Below, piece by piece: positions 9,020 through 16,779 of a stretch of 64,000 nt of DNA. Both the position numbers and the translations under genes were made by a program. Position 1 is the stretch's first letter. The number at the start of each line of letters is the position of its first letter. Under the pieces are notes generated by a model. That model saw only the letters and a list, made by a program, of their open reading frames with translations, made no database searches and was not told where the DNA came from. Origin of the DNA: Alloalcanivorax xiamenensis (GTDB taxonomy: Bacteria; Pseudomonadota; Gammaproteobacteria; Pseudomonadales; Alcanivoracaceae); contig NZ_AQPF01000007.1 of assembly GCF_009846745.1 (NCBI RefSeq), positions 1-64,000 of the forward strand, given 5' to 3'.

Positions 9020-10174
9020 TCACCAAAGCGCCTCATAAAGCCGCACGATCTCCTCGGCCTCCGGCACCCGGGGATTGTTCCCCGGCGAGCCGGAAGCCAG
9101 GGCCTGTTCCGCCATGGTGTGACGGACCTCGAAAAAGCGGTCGCGGTCGATGCCGAAGCCCGCCGGCGTCGGCACCCGCAGTTCCTCGTTGATCGCCACC
9201 AGGGTCTCCAACAACTTGGCGTTGGCGCGGGCATCGTCATCATCCAGCCCGGCGAACCCCAGCGCGCGGGCGCAATCCGCATAACGGGCCGAAGCCGCCG
9301 GCAGCGAATATTCGGTCACCGCCGGCAGCAACATGGCGTTGGACAAGCCGTGGGGCACATGGAAGAAAGCACCGATGGGACGGCTCATGCCGTGCACCAG
9401 CGCCACCGAGCTGTTGCAGAAAGCCACTCCGGCCAGCGTGGCGCCCAGCATCATCGCCTCGCGTGCCACCCGGTCCTCGCCATCGTGGTAGGCACGACGC
9501 AAATGAGGACCGATCAACCGCAACGCCGCCAGAGCCTGGCTGTCACTGTAGCCGTTGGCCTTGCGGCTAACGTAGGCCTCGATGGCGTGAGTCATGGCAT
9601 CGATACCGGTGTCCGCGGTGGTTCGCGGGGGCACCGACACAGTCAGCTCGTAGTCCACCAGTGCCGCCACCGGCATGAAGGCGGCGCCGACGCAGAGCAG
9701 TTTTTCGTCGGTACGTTCGTCGGTGATGATGGTGAAACGGGTGGCTTCCGAACCGGTGCCGGCGGTGGTGGGAATGGCGATCACCGGCAACCCCGCTTCA
9801 TCCACCTGACGCGGAAAGCGGTAATCATTGATTACGCCGCCATGCCTGCCCAGCACGGCGATGGCCTTGGCGCTGTCGATGGGGCTGCCGCCGCCCAGGG
9901 CCACCACGGCGTCATAATCACCGTCGCGTACCATCGCCAGTCCGCCTTCCAGAGAGGCGGCGGTGGGCTCCGGCAGCGTATCGGCGAACACGTCAGCGCC
10001 CATGCCCGCCTCCGCCAGCAACCCCCGCAAACGTTCCAGATACCCCAGTCGCGCCATCATCCGGTCGGTGACGATCAGCGGATTGCGGCAACCGAGCCCC
10101 TGCAGTACCGCCGGCAGGCGCGCCATGGCGCCGGCGCCCACCTCCAGCACACGGGGCAATATGATCGAGGCCAT
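9020..10174 (-). CDS. iron-containing alcohol dehydrogenase
   Basis: A 384-residue group III NAD(P)-dependent alcohol dehydrogenase. It shows the nucleotide-binding GGGSPIDSAKAIAVL segment, the TAGTGSEATRF motif, and the metal-binding region running from DAMTHAIEAYVS through HGMSRPIGAFFHVPHGLSNAML. It probably oxidises a primary alcohol or reduces an aldehyde. In an alkane or lipid degrader a role in fatty alcohol or diol turnover is plausible, but nothing in the sequence fixes the substrate. It stands alone between REP clusters. Confidence 0.92.
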   Translation of the reverse strand: MASIILPRVLEVGAGAMARLPAVLQGLGCRNPLIVTDRMMARLGYLERLRGLLAEAGMGADVFADTLPEPTAASLEGGLAMVRDGDYDAVVALGGGSPIDSAKAIAVLGRHGGVINDYRFPRQVDEAGLPVIAIPTTAGTGSEATRFTIITDERTDEKLLCVGAAFMPVAALVDYELTVSVPPRTTADTGIDAMTHAIEAYVSRKANGYSDSQALAALRLIGPHLRRAYHDGEDRVAREAMMLGATLAGVAFCNSSVALVHGMSRPIGAFFHVPHGLSNAMLLPAVTEYSLPAASARYADCARALGFAGLDDDDARANAKLLETLVAINEELRVPTPAGFGIDRDRFFEVRHTMAEQALASGSPGNNPRVPEAEEIVRLYEALW

Positions 10175-10254
10175 GCTGTTCTCCTTGTTCTGTGTGTAGC
10201 CGAGCCAAGGAGACTGTTACATGGTGATCGAGGGGGTGCAATAAGTTCGCTAAG

Positions 10255-10323
10255 TTCGCTGGCAAGCCAGCTTCCCACAGGTTCGGCTACGAAGACCCTG
10301 TGGGAGCTGGCTTGCCAGCGAAT
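10255..10323. repeat. REP doublet
   Basis: TTCGCTGGCAAGCCAGCTTCCCACAG (26 bp) faces CTGTGGGAGCTGGCTTGCCAGCGAA (25 bp) across an 18-bp spacer. This is a classic inverted REP pair, between the alcohol dehydrogenase start and the recR end. A heptamer-like GCGTGTA follows near 10361. Confidence 0.9.
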
Positions 10324-10389
10324 ACCGCGCGGCAAGGCCGCGCACAAGGGCTGGCGCGCTGCGTGTAAGCGTGCCGGCGGCTTTTTCGC

Positions 10390-11007
10390 TCAATCCTCGA
10401 ACGGGCGGCGGGCGCGCAGGGCCTGAGCCAGGGTGGCGCCGTCGACGAACTCCAGATCACCGCCCATGGGAACACCCTGAGCGATGCGGGTGACACTAAC
10501 GCCCGCTTCCCGGGCCAGATCGAGGACATAGTGAGCGGTCGCCTCCCCCTCCACGGTGGTGCCGGTGGCCAGAATCAGCTCGCGAATTTCACCGTCACGC
10601 AGCCGTTGCTCGAGCACATCCAGACCCAGTTCCCGCGGCCCGATACCGTCCAGCGGCGACAACTCACCCATCAGCACGAAATAATGGCCACGAAATTCAC
10701 CGGACTGTTCCACCGCCAGCACATTGGCCGGCGAGGACACGATACAGATCAGCGACGGATCCCGGCGCGGGTCCAGGCAAATGGCGCACAGGGTCTGCTC
10801 CGCATTGGTCCGCTCGGCATAGTTGCGGCAACGCTCGCAGTGGCTGACACCATCCATGGCCGCGCGCAGCGCGTCAGCCAGTTCACGCCCCTGCTCGCGA
10901 CCCCGCTCCAGCAAGGCGTACGTCATGCGTTGCGCGGACCGGGGGCCCACACCGGGCAGGCAGGTAAAGGCGTCGATCAGGTTTTCCACCAGGGGCGGAT
11001 GCTTCAT
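10390..11007 (-). CDS. recR: recombination mediator RecR
   Basis: A 205-residue protein of the RecFOR pathway that helps load RecA at gaps. It shows the N-terminal LPGVGPRSAQRM helix-hairpin-helix, a C4 zinc finger (CERCRNYAERT...TLCAICLDP), and a Toprim domain starting at ICIVSSPANVLAVEQSGEF with GREL near the middle. The start is ATG 11007, directly preceded by an in-frame GTG. It lies 12 bp after ybaB in the conserved dnaX-ybaB-recR operon. Confidence 0.96.
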   Translation of the reverse strand: MKHPPLVENLIDAFTCLPGVGPRSAQRMTYALLERGREQGRELADALRAAMDGVSHCERCRNYAERTNAEQTLCAICLDPRRDPSLICIVSSPANVLAVEQSGEFRGHYFVLMGELSPLDGIGPRELGLDVLEQRLRDGEIRELILATGTTVEGEATAHYVLDLAREAGVSVTRIAQGVPMGGDLEFVDGATLAQALRARRPFED

Positions 11008-11019
11008 CACATCGATCCG

Positions 11020-11340
11020 TTACATGCCCGGGAACGGGAAACCACCTAGCCCGCCACCCGCCATGTTCTTCATGGCATCCTGCTGGCTGCGTTCGACCCG
11101 GCGCACCGCGTCATTGACGGCGGCGGCCAGCAGATCCTCAAGGAATTCCTTATCCTCGCTCATGACACTGGGATCAAGCTCCACTTTCTTGACGTCATGG
11201 CGGCCATTCATCACCACCTTGACCAGACCGGCGCCGGCTTCGCCGGTGACTTCGGCGTTGGCGGCGTCTTCCTGCATTTTTTTCATCTTCTCCTGCATGG
11301 CCTGGGCCTGCTTGAGAAGGTCGTTCATGTCGAAATCCAT
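11020..11340 (-). CDS. ybaB: YbaB/EbfC family nucleoid-associated protein
   Basis: A 106-residue DNA-binding protein, with the family's MNDLLKQAQAMQEKMKKMQ coiled helix, the VTGEAGAGLVKVVMNGRHDV strand region and a Gly/Met-rich C-terminus. ATG 11340 (MDFDMNDLL...) is preferred over an upstream start that would reach into the dnaX stop. It sits between dnaX and recR, the usual order. Confidence 0.95.
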   Translation of the reverse strand: MDFDMNDLLKQAQAMQEKMKKMQEDAANAEVTGEAGAGLVKVVMNGRHDVKKVELDPSVMSEDKEFLEDLLAAAVNDAVRRVERSQQDAMKNMAGGGLGGFPFPGM

Positions 11341-11362
11341 CGTTTTGCTACCTGTTCGGGCC

Positions 11363-13279
11363 CTAGTCGCGGGGGCGGATACTGTCTTCATCGAGGCGGC
11401 CGCCGAAACGGCTCATCAGCGTTTGCACGGTGTCGTCGGCCAGCAGTGATGCCCGCGCCTCCTCCAGCCGTTCCTGACGGCGCTGCTGATCCAGCAACTC
11501 CGGGGTATCGGCCACGGTTTCATGGTAACGCACCTGAACCCGGATACGGCGATGGTAGTAATCACTGAGCGCGCCGCCCAATTCCTCCAGACGCTCATTA
11601 TTGACCAGCACCTGGTGGCCATTGCTGAGTTCCAGCGTCCACTGATGTTCGTCGCGCTCCGCCAGCACCGCGTTGCGGGCCAGGTGCCGCACCGCCCCGT
11701 CCAGCGGCAACCGCATCAACAACGCCGCCCACCAGGAAGCCATTTCGCCGTCATCCCGGGGCTCCCCCAAGGGTTCGGGATCCGGCTGCCGACGTACCGG
11801 CTGCTCGGCGGCCGCCGGCCCGGGTTCCGGTTCGGGCTCGGACTGGGGGTCCGGTTCGGGTTCCAGTGCCGCTGGCGCGGTCTCCAGAGCCCGCGACAGC
11901 GCCGCGGCTCCGGGCTCCGGCCGCGGGGCCGTCTCAGGCGGGGGCGCCGGTTCATTCCGGGGCGGGTAGCGGTCTTCAGGTTGCGGAGCCAGAGCAGGCT
12001 CGGGCGCCGGTTCCGCCGCCACCGCCTGTTGAGCCGGCGGTGCGCTCACCGTGGCGTCCAATCGCGCTTGCGATCCGGATTGCTCGTTGGCACCAGCGGT
12101 GCCGCCGTCCAGCATGGCCTTCATAGCGCCGGGGCCCGACGCCGCGGGGGCGTCGCTAGGGGCTGGCTGGGGCTTTTTTGCCGGGGCGCTGCCCTCCCCC
12201 GCCGCGAGCACGCCCTTGGGTGAGAACAGCACCATGCGCAGCAGCGTCATTTCCAGCGCGGCGCGGCTGTCCGGGGCGTCCTGTACATCGCGGCGGCCGC
12301 GCAGAGCCACGTCGTAATAGAGTTGCACCTGCTCGGCGGTGAACTCCCCGGCCAGCGCCTGCATGTCGGCGTCATCGCTTTCACCCAGCGCCTGAGTCAC
12401 CGCCAACTCGTGCAGCGCCGACACCAGTTCGTCCAACAATGCCAGCTCGTCCGGAGCGTGTTCGGACACCGCCGCCAGCGCGTTCAGCACCGCCGCCGGC
12501 GTATCCTCGGCCAACGCCCGCAACAAGGTCCGCACATGAGCGCGATCAACGGTCCCCAGCATGCCGGAGACGGCGCCGGTGGTCAGTTGCTCACCACCGA
12601 AAGCAATGGCCTGGTCAGTGAGGCTGAGGGCGTCACGCATGGACCCGCGCGCGGCCTTGCCCAGCGCCAGCAGCGCCGGCTCCTCGAAGCGGATCATCTC
12701 CCGTTCGAGCAGGTCCTTGAGGTGGCGGGCGATCTGTTCCGCCGGTAACGCCTTGAGGCTGAACTGCAGGCAGCGCGACAGGACGGTCACCGGCAGTTTC
12801 TGCGGATCGGTGGTGGCGAGCAGGAACTTCACATGGGGCGGCGGCTCCTCCAACGTCTTCAGCAGCGCGTTGAACGAGTGCGCGGAGAGCATGTGCACTT
12901 CGTCGATCAGATAGACCTTGTAGCGGCCACGGCTGGGCGCGTACTGCACGTTTTCCAGCAGCTCGCGGGTATCCTCCACCTTGGTGCGGCTGGCGGCATC
13001 CACCTCGATCAGATCAACGAAGCGACCCTCGCCAATTTCCTGACAAGTGGGGCAAACGCCACAAGGACGGCTGCTGACGCCTTCCTCGCAATTGAGGCAG
13101 CGGGACAGGATGCGGGCGATGGTGGTCTTGCCGACACCCCGGGTGCCGGTGAACAAGTAGGCGTGGTGCAAGCGATCCTGATCGAGCGCGTGCATCAACG
13201 CCCGGGAAACGTGTTCCTGGCCCACCAGTTCATCGAAGGTGCGCGGGCGATACTTGCGGGCAAGAACCTGGTAACTCAT
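11363..13279 (-). CDS. dnaX: DNA polymerase III subunits tau and gamma
   Basis: Clamp-loader ATPase of 638 residues (tau). Walker A GTRGVGKT is at residues 45-52, the zinc cysteines are C64, C73, C76 and C79, and Walker B is in VYLIDEVHML. Domain III is followed by a Pro/Glu/Ala-rich linker (about 365-525) and a C-terminal tau domain that contacts the polymerase and helicase. Codons 367-369 read GCA AAA AAG, and a -1 slip there ends five codons later at TAG. This would give a 374-residue gamma form, as in E. coli. ATG 13279 is chosen by the conserved MSYQVLARKYRP start. First gene of the dnaX-ybaB-recR operon. Confidence 0.97.
   Translation of the reverse strand: MSYQVLARKYRPRTFDELVGQEHVSRALMHALDQDRLHHAYLFTGTRGVGKTTIARILSRCLNCEEGVSSRPCGVCPTCQEIGEGRFVDLIEVDAASRTKVEDTRELLENVQYAPSRGRYKVYLIDEVHMLSAHSFNALLKTLEEPPPHVKFLLATTDPQKLPVTVLSRCLQFSLKALPAEQIARHLKDLLEREMIRFEEPALLALGKAARGSMRDALSLTDQAIAFGGEQLTTGAVSGMLGTVDRAHVRTLLRALAEDTPAAVLNALAAVSEHAPDELALLDELVSALHELAVTQALGESDDADMQALAGEFTAEQVQLYYDVALRGRRDVQDAPDSRAALEMTLLRMVLFSPKGVLAAGEGSAPAKKPQPAPSDAPAASGPGAMKAMLDGGTAGANEQSGSQARLDATVSAPPAQQAVAAEPAPEPALAPQPEDRYPPRNEPAPPPETAPRPEPGAAALSRALETAPAALEPEPDPQSEPEPEPGPAAAEQPVRRQPDPEPLGEPRDDGEMASWWAALLMRLPLDGAVRHLARNAVLAERDEHQWTLELSNGHQVLVNNERLEELGGALSDYYHRRIRVQVRYHETVADTPELLDQQRRQERLEEARASLLADDTVQTLMSRFGGRLDEDSIRPRD
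12137..12200 (-). other. programmed -1 frameshift signal in dnaX
   Basis: On the minus strand, read downward in coordinate: a purine-rich Shine-Dalgarno-like GGGGGAGGGC (12200-12191), the slippery heptamer A AAA AAG (12179-12173) in the correct phase, a -1 frame TAG (12158-12156), and a perfect 7-bp hairpin CGACGCC/GGCGTCG with a 5-nt loop (12155-12137). These are the three elements known from E. coli dnaX. The spacer to the hairpin (17 nt) is longer than in E. coli. Confidence 0.75.
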
Positions 13280-13414
13280 GGTACTCCAGCCAAAAGGATG
13301 CGGGCTTTGCAAAAGCGATAAGCTTGGCGAATGCCGTATGCTAGCGAATCTGGCCGGGTTGCAACAGCACGGGAACGGAATGGTGTGATGGCGCGGCGAA
13401 GAAAGGGGGGAAAT

Positions 13415-13527
13415 GGAGGCCTTCCCGCCAGCCGCACCTCGGCACACAAGTCCACCGCGTCCGTTGCTCCCTTCCGGGCCTGGCGGGTTGCGCGATTTAT
13501 CGTTGCGAGGGGACCGGCAGGTCGGCC
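13415..13527 (-). ncRNA. ffs: 4.5S signal recognition particle RNA
   Basis: The minus strand carries the conserved SRP domain IV: CAGGCCCGGAAGGGAGCA on one side, and GTGTGCCGAGGTGCGGCTGG on the other, which matches the region after the tetraloop side in E. coli 4.5S RNA. The ends GGCC...GGCC pair, and the flanking CCTGCCGG/CTGGCGGG arms pair with a few wobbles, giving a long hairpin of about 113 nt. Its place just upstream of dnaX on the same strand is the usual one in pseudomonads. Exact ends are estimated from the pairing. Confidence 0.92.
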
Positions 13528-13585
13528 ATAACGCGCCCGTGAAGGCGAGCGCGCATTGTGGCCAAACGTTTATGCCATTGCAAGT

Positions 13586-14104
13586 TCAATTGAACGGACT
13601 GAAATCGTCCTCGTGACCCACTTCCCTGGCCTCGCGGTGGCGTTGCTCCATCATCCGTTCCACCCGGCGCGCCTGGACTTCGGTATCGGCGTCCACCATC
13701 ACCAGGTAGTTGCCATTCTCCACGTCTTTCCAGTAGGGCTCCAGGTGATGGTTGCGGCTGGAAATACCGTAGATGCCGCCCAGCCAGGCGCCGAAGCACA
13801 TGCAGAAAAGAGTGCTGAAGATCACCACGCTCAAGGCCAGTTGCTGCCCCCAGGGCTCCATCGCCACCAGCACCGAGCCGATGATGAAACCGCCGAGCGC
13901 GCCGAACAGAGCGCCGAGAAAACCGGCATGCATGATCTCGGTATCTTCCCATATGGTGGTGGCGTGCAGCTGGGCCCGGATCACCGGGCCGGATTCCTTG
14001 CCCAGAACATGCATGCGGCCTTCGTCGATCCCGGTCACGTCCAGATCCCGGGAGATATTCTGGACACTGTCGAGAGTGCCGGTAACGTAGTACAAGCGTT
14101 TCAT
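13586..14104 (-). CDS. membrane protein of unknown function
   Basis: A 172-residue protein with a soluble N-terminus (MKRLYYVTGTLDSVQNISRD, about 55 residues), two hydrophobic segments at roughly 60-82 and 88-112 rich in Gly, and a cytosolic, charged C-terminus ending in EVGHEDDFSPFN. The N- and C-terminal parts may form one domain (ISRDLDVTGID / NGNYLVMVDADTEVQARRVERMM resembles a ferredoxin-like regulatory fold). I do not recognise a named family. It stands alone, upstream of ffs on the same strand. Confidence 0.75.
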   Translation of the reverse strand: MKRLYYVTGTLDSVQNISRDLDVTGIDEGRMHVLGKESGPVIRAQLHATTIWEDTEIMHAGFLGALFGALGGFIIGSVLVAMEPWGQQLALSVVIFSTLFCMCFGAWLGGIYGISSRNHHLEPYWKDVENGNYLVMVDADTEVQARRVERMMEQRHREAREVGHEDDFSPFN

Positions 14105-14267
14105 GGGTCCGCCTCCTTGTCCGCAGCCGGAATCACGCGTTCTCCCGTCAGGGGGCGTGCATTCCGGGCTTGTATCTTCGATTCTGCGCCGCCGCCGACA
14201 ACGGTGTCAGGGCGTTGAATAGACAAGTTGGCTATATTGGAGGGAGCCTGATAACGGGAGGGAATGT

Positions 14268-14292
14268 CAGGGACCGGTGTTACCGGCCCCTG
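14268..14292 (-). terminator. hairpin after the hsp20 gene
   Basis: On the minus strand CAGGGGCCGG and CCGGTCCCTG can pair with one G-T wobble around a short AT-containing loop, starting 13 nt after the hsp20 stop. No strong T-run follows, so efficiency is uncertain. Confidence 0.5.
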
Positions 14293-14304
14293 AGTATATT
14301 GGTA

Positions 14305-14721
14305 TCAATCCTTGTTGATCGGGACCTGACGGGCTTTCTCGGATTCCGGAACCACCCGTTTCAGATGCACCACCAGCAGGCCATCGTTCAGCGCGGCGCT
14401 GTCCACCTGCACGTGGTCGGCCAATCGGAAGGTGCGCTCGAAGGCACGGCGGGCAATGCCGCGATGCAGCCAGGTACGGCCCTGCTGCTCCTCGGCGCCG
14501 GGTTTGCCGGTGATGCGCAGAACATTCTCCTGCACCGTCACGGTCAGCTCGGCCTCACGGAAGCCGGCCACCGCCATCACCACCTGATAACGGCCATCGG
14601 CGTCACGGATAATGTCGTACGGGGGATAACCGCCGGACTGGTCGGAACGCAGGCCGTCCAGCCACTCGTCGAAACGGTCAAAACCCACACTGTGTCGAAA
14701 AAGAGGTGCCAAAGTATTCAT
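14305..14721 (-). CDS. small heat shock protein, Hsp20/IbpA family
   Basis: A 138-residue alpha-crystallin type chaperone. The N-terminal MNTLAPLFRHSVGFDRFDEWL is IbpA-like. The alpha-crystallin core runs from PPYDIIRDADGRYQVVMAVAGF to GLLVVHLKRVVPE, with GIARRAFERTFRLADHVQVDSA in the middle. ATG 14721 is preceded by GGAGA. A sigma-32 type promoter lies about 130 bp upstream, leaving a 5' UTR near 124 nt, in keeping with heat control. Confidence 0.94.
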   Translation of the reverse strand: MNTLAPLFRHSVGFDRFDEWLDGLRSDQSGGYPPYDIIRDADGRYQVVMAVAGFREAELTVTVQENVLRITGKPGAEEQQGRTWLHRGIARRAFERTFRLADHVQVDSAALNDGLLVVHLKRVVPESEKARQVPINKD

Positions 14722-14851
14722 CACGTCGTCTCCAGATTCATACCACCCGTTCCCCGCAGGCAAAGGGGTGGACAATTTACCGGGCATCCCGCTCATCGGA
14801 ACGCCTGTTTGGGACGTGACACTTCAGCCGGCTGTGGTCACGGGGAGATAA

Positions 14852-14877
14852 ATGGGGGGTGCCGAAAAGATTTCAAG
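14852..14877 (-). promoter_or_regulatory. sigma-32 (heat shock) promoter of hsp20
   Basis: Minus strand CTTGAAA (14877-14871), a 13-nt spacer, then CCCCATTT (14857-14850). This matches the RpoH consensus CTTGAAA-N11/16-CCCCATNT. The predicted transcript starts near 14845, giving a leader of about 124 nt before the ATG at 14721. Confidence 0.75.
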
Positions 14878-14896
14878 GGGGGGATACACCGTTTCC

Positions 14897-15062
14897 GCTG
14901 GCACGCGACACGCCAGCACGCCAGGCTTGCCAGCCCGAAGTCAGACGGAGAGGCCTGAGTGCTTGGGAAGTCACAACAGAAGTGGGTTCGTGAACTCACT
15001 ACGCAGGGTCCTCGATGCCGCCCTGCTTAGCGTGCAAGCGTGCTGGCGTGTTGCGTGCCAGC
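14897..15062. repeat. 25-bp inverted repeat flanking 116 bp
   Basis: The 25 bp at 14897-14921 (starting GCTGGCACGCGACACGCC) recur inverted at 15038-15062 with a single mismatch. The 116 bp between them carry no convincing gene. Together with the hsp20 promoter region this accounts for the 351-bp gap before the next gene. It may be a degenerate mobile or REP-like unit. Confidence 0.6.
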
Positions 15063-15072
15063 GGATCCCTTT

Positions 15073-15669
15073 TCAACGTGGCGGATCGAGCCGTTCGGCG
15101 GTGGTGTTATTGCAGCGAAACCAGCCGGCGATGCTGATTCGTTGGGCCTGGGCCTCCAGCACCTCATGAGGAATGTGCTCGCTCAGGAAGCACACCAGCG
15201 TGCCACCGAGGGGTTCCACTTCCGTATCCACCACGCGGCTGTGCGGTTCCGGCCACAGGCGCAGGCGGCCGCCCAGGTCACTGCTCCAGTTCTGATTCAG
15301 GTACAGCACCACCGATAACACGCGGCCGGAGTTGCCGCGAAAGGCATCCAGGTGGCGCCGATAAAAAGCGCCGGGATCGTAGATGGCGAAGTGCGCTTCC
15401 AGATCGAACAGCCCGAGAAACAGCTCCCGGTTCACCGCCAGCCGCAGCTGCTCCAGTTCTTCCTGCAGGCGGCATTGGGCCAGGGTCGAGCCGTTCAGCC
15501 AGCAGGTGCGGTCACGGCGCACGCGCTGGTCATGCTGGTGATCCTCGCGCCGACCGATACCGGCTTCCTGAAATTCGCCACGGGCATCACGCAACAACGC
15601 CTCGCGGCGCAGGGCGCGGATCAAAGGCGTGGGAAAATAACCCGGCATGACCGCGTAATGACGGGCCAC
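15073..15669 (-). CDS. 2OG-Fe(II) oxygenase (prolyl 4-hydroxylase-like)
   Basis: A protein of about 198 residues with the metal triad in YRRHLDAF (HxD) and HIPHEV (distal His), an Arg for 2-oxoglutarate in QRISIAGWF, and the SVVLYLNQNW core strand typical of prolyl 4-hydroxylase-like enzymes (P4Hc/PiuC group). The target is unknown. The GTG at 15669 has no ribosome site. Coding similarity appears to extend upstream in frame (ERRARLIDSLVARHYAVMPG) to about 15738, where a CTG follows GAGGA, so the N-terminus is uncertain. Confidence 0.8.
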   Translation of the reverse strand: MARHYAVMPGYFPTPLIRALRREALLRDARGEFQEAGIGRREDHQHDQRVRRDRTCWLNGSTLAQCRLQEELEQLRLAVNRELFLGLFDLEAHFAIYDPGAFYRRHLDAFRGNSGRVLSVVLYLNQNWSSDLGGRLRLWPEPHSRVVDTEVEPLGGTLVCFLSEHIPHEVLEAQAQRISIAGWFRCNNTTAERLDPPR

Positions 15670-15819
15670 CAGGCTGTCGATGAGCCGCGCCCGCCGTTCA
15701 CCGGCCTGCGCGTCAAAAGGGCTGATTGTGGGTTCCAGCGAAGGATCCTCGGTGAATCCTCAAGCGTCTAGTGACGCTCATCCTCAAGCGTCCCGGGATA
15801 TTGCTCCGGGTGGAAACGC

Positions 15820-16290
15820 TCAGTGCAGCGCGCCGGGCTCCGAGGGCGCGCCCTCATCGTCGGGCCAGAATAACCAACCCGCCTGCTGGCATTCTTCCAG
15901 CAGTTGTACGGTGCCGTCCACGGTGGCCTGCACGAAATAGATGAACTGATCAAAGGTCACGCCCTGACGGCCAAGCAGCAGGTCGCAGGCCACCAGCCTC
16001 GGCATGGAATCGTCATTGACGTCCAGGAACAGTTTCAGGGACGGATACTGCATGTTCAGAGCCGACAGTTCCGCCTGCACCGCGAACAAGGCACCGGGGC
16101 GGATCTCCAGCTCCGTGGTCAGTAACAGACCGTCTTCCTCGACGAACAAGCGCGCGTCCACCACCCCTTCCCGGGACTGCAACTCACTCAGGTGCAACCC
16201 ATGGCACTGATCACAAATATAGTGCTGGATATTTGCCTGCTGCAGCCAACGCGTCACCTGTTCCGCGTCGGGAGTGACCACCGTTATCAT
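15820..16290 (-). CDS. YbjN domain-containing protein
   Basis: A 156-residue cytoplasmic protein similar to the YbjN/T3SS-chaperone-like fold: VTRWLQQANIQHYICDQCHGLHL at the N-terminus and VTFDQFIYFVQATVDGTVQLLEE at the C-terminus. YbjN proteins are linked to stress and motility regulation in enterobacteria, but no function is proven here. The ribosome site GGAGAG is only about 10 nt from the edge of the palindromic element at 16304, so that element probably supplies or displaces the promoter. Confidence 0.8.
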   Translation of the reverse strand: MITVVTPDAEQVTRWLQQANIQHYICDQCHGLHLSELQSREGVVDARLFVEEDGLLLTTELEIRPGALFAVQAELSALNMQYPSLKLFLDVNDDSMPRLVACDLLLGRQGVTFDQFIYFVQATVDGTVQLLEECQQAGWLFWPDDEGAPSEPGALH

Positions 16291-16303
16291 CCTTCTCTCC
16301 TGT

Positions 16304-16620
16304 AGAGCCTGTTCATAATCTTTACGCCGCCGCGCCAGAGTTCCCTGTTCACCTGGTAGAAAGTGTCGTCAGGTCGTGATTCCGATTGTGCGGTGTAGTC
16401 AATCTACATAAACAAGCGTAATCGCGGCCTGGCGACACTCTCTACCTAAGGAAAGTGGACCCGGCCCTTCGGGTTGCGCTGGAAAATACCCGGAGGGCAC
16501 AGGCCCGCCAAACGACGCCCCGGCCTTTGACTTTGGCCCCACCAAAGCCTGCAGTCCGCGACGCCGCCTGGCGGCTTTTCCAGCAGCAACGCGGTGGCGT
16601 AAAGATCATGAACAGGCTCT
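16304..16620. mobile_element. MITE-like element with nested inverted repeats
   Basis: Outer 31-bp terminal inverted repeats (16304-16334 and 16590-16620, beginning AGAGCCTGTTCAT) differ at 2 positions. Inside, a second inverted pair of 30 bp (16355-16384 and 16417-16446) with 6 mismatches surrounds a small TGTAG-TCAAT-CTACA hairpin. The 317-bp unit has no transposase. It occupies most of the 489-bp gap between ybjN and the next gene; the rest shows nothing. It could be a non-autonomous mobile element. Confidence 0.55.
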
Positions 16621-16779
16621 TGGGAGGCGCATCATCCGGCATTCGCCGGGCAAAAGAAAGAGCCGATCCACTCACCGTTTGCCGATCCGGCCCCGGCATG
16701 ACGACGCCGCGGCCGTGCCCACCCCGGCCGGGAACCGCTAACATGCCTGGGCCTGCTCATTAAAGACCGGAAGCAAACG

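Noticed and set aside
8999..10426. 475-codon frame opposite the alcohol dehydrogenase, running through REP sequence
   Set aside because: Antisense shadow that also reads into a REP doublet; no domain.
16442..16763. Two frames of about 100 codons inside the palindromic element region
   Set aside because: They overlap the inverted repeats, have no ribosome site and show Arg/Pro-rich shadow composition.
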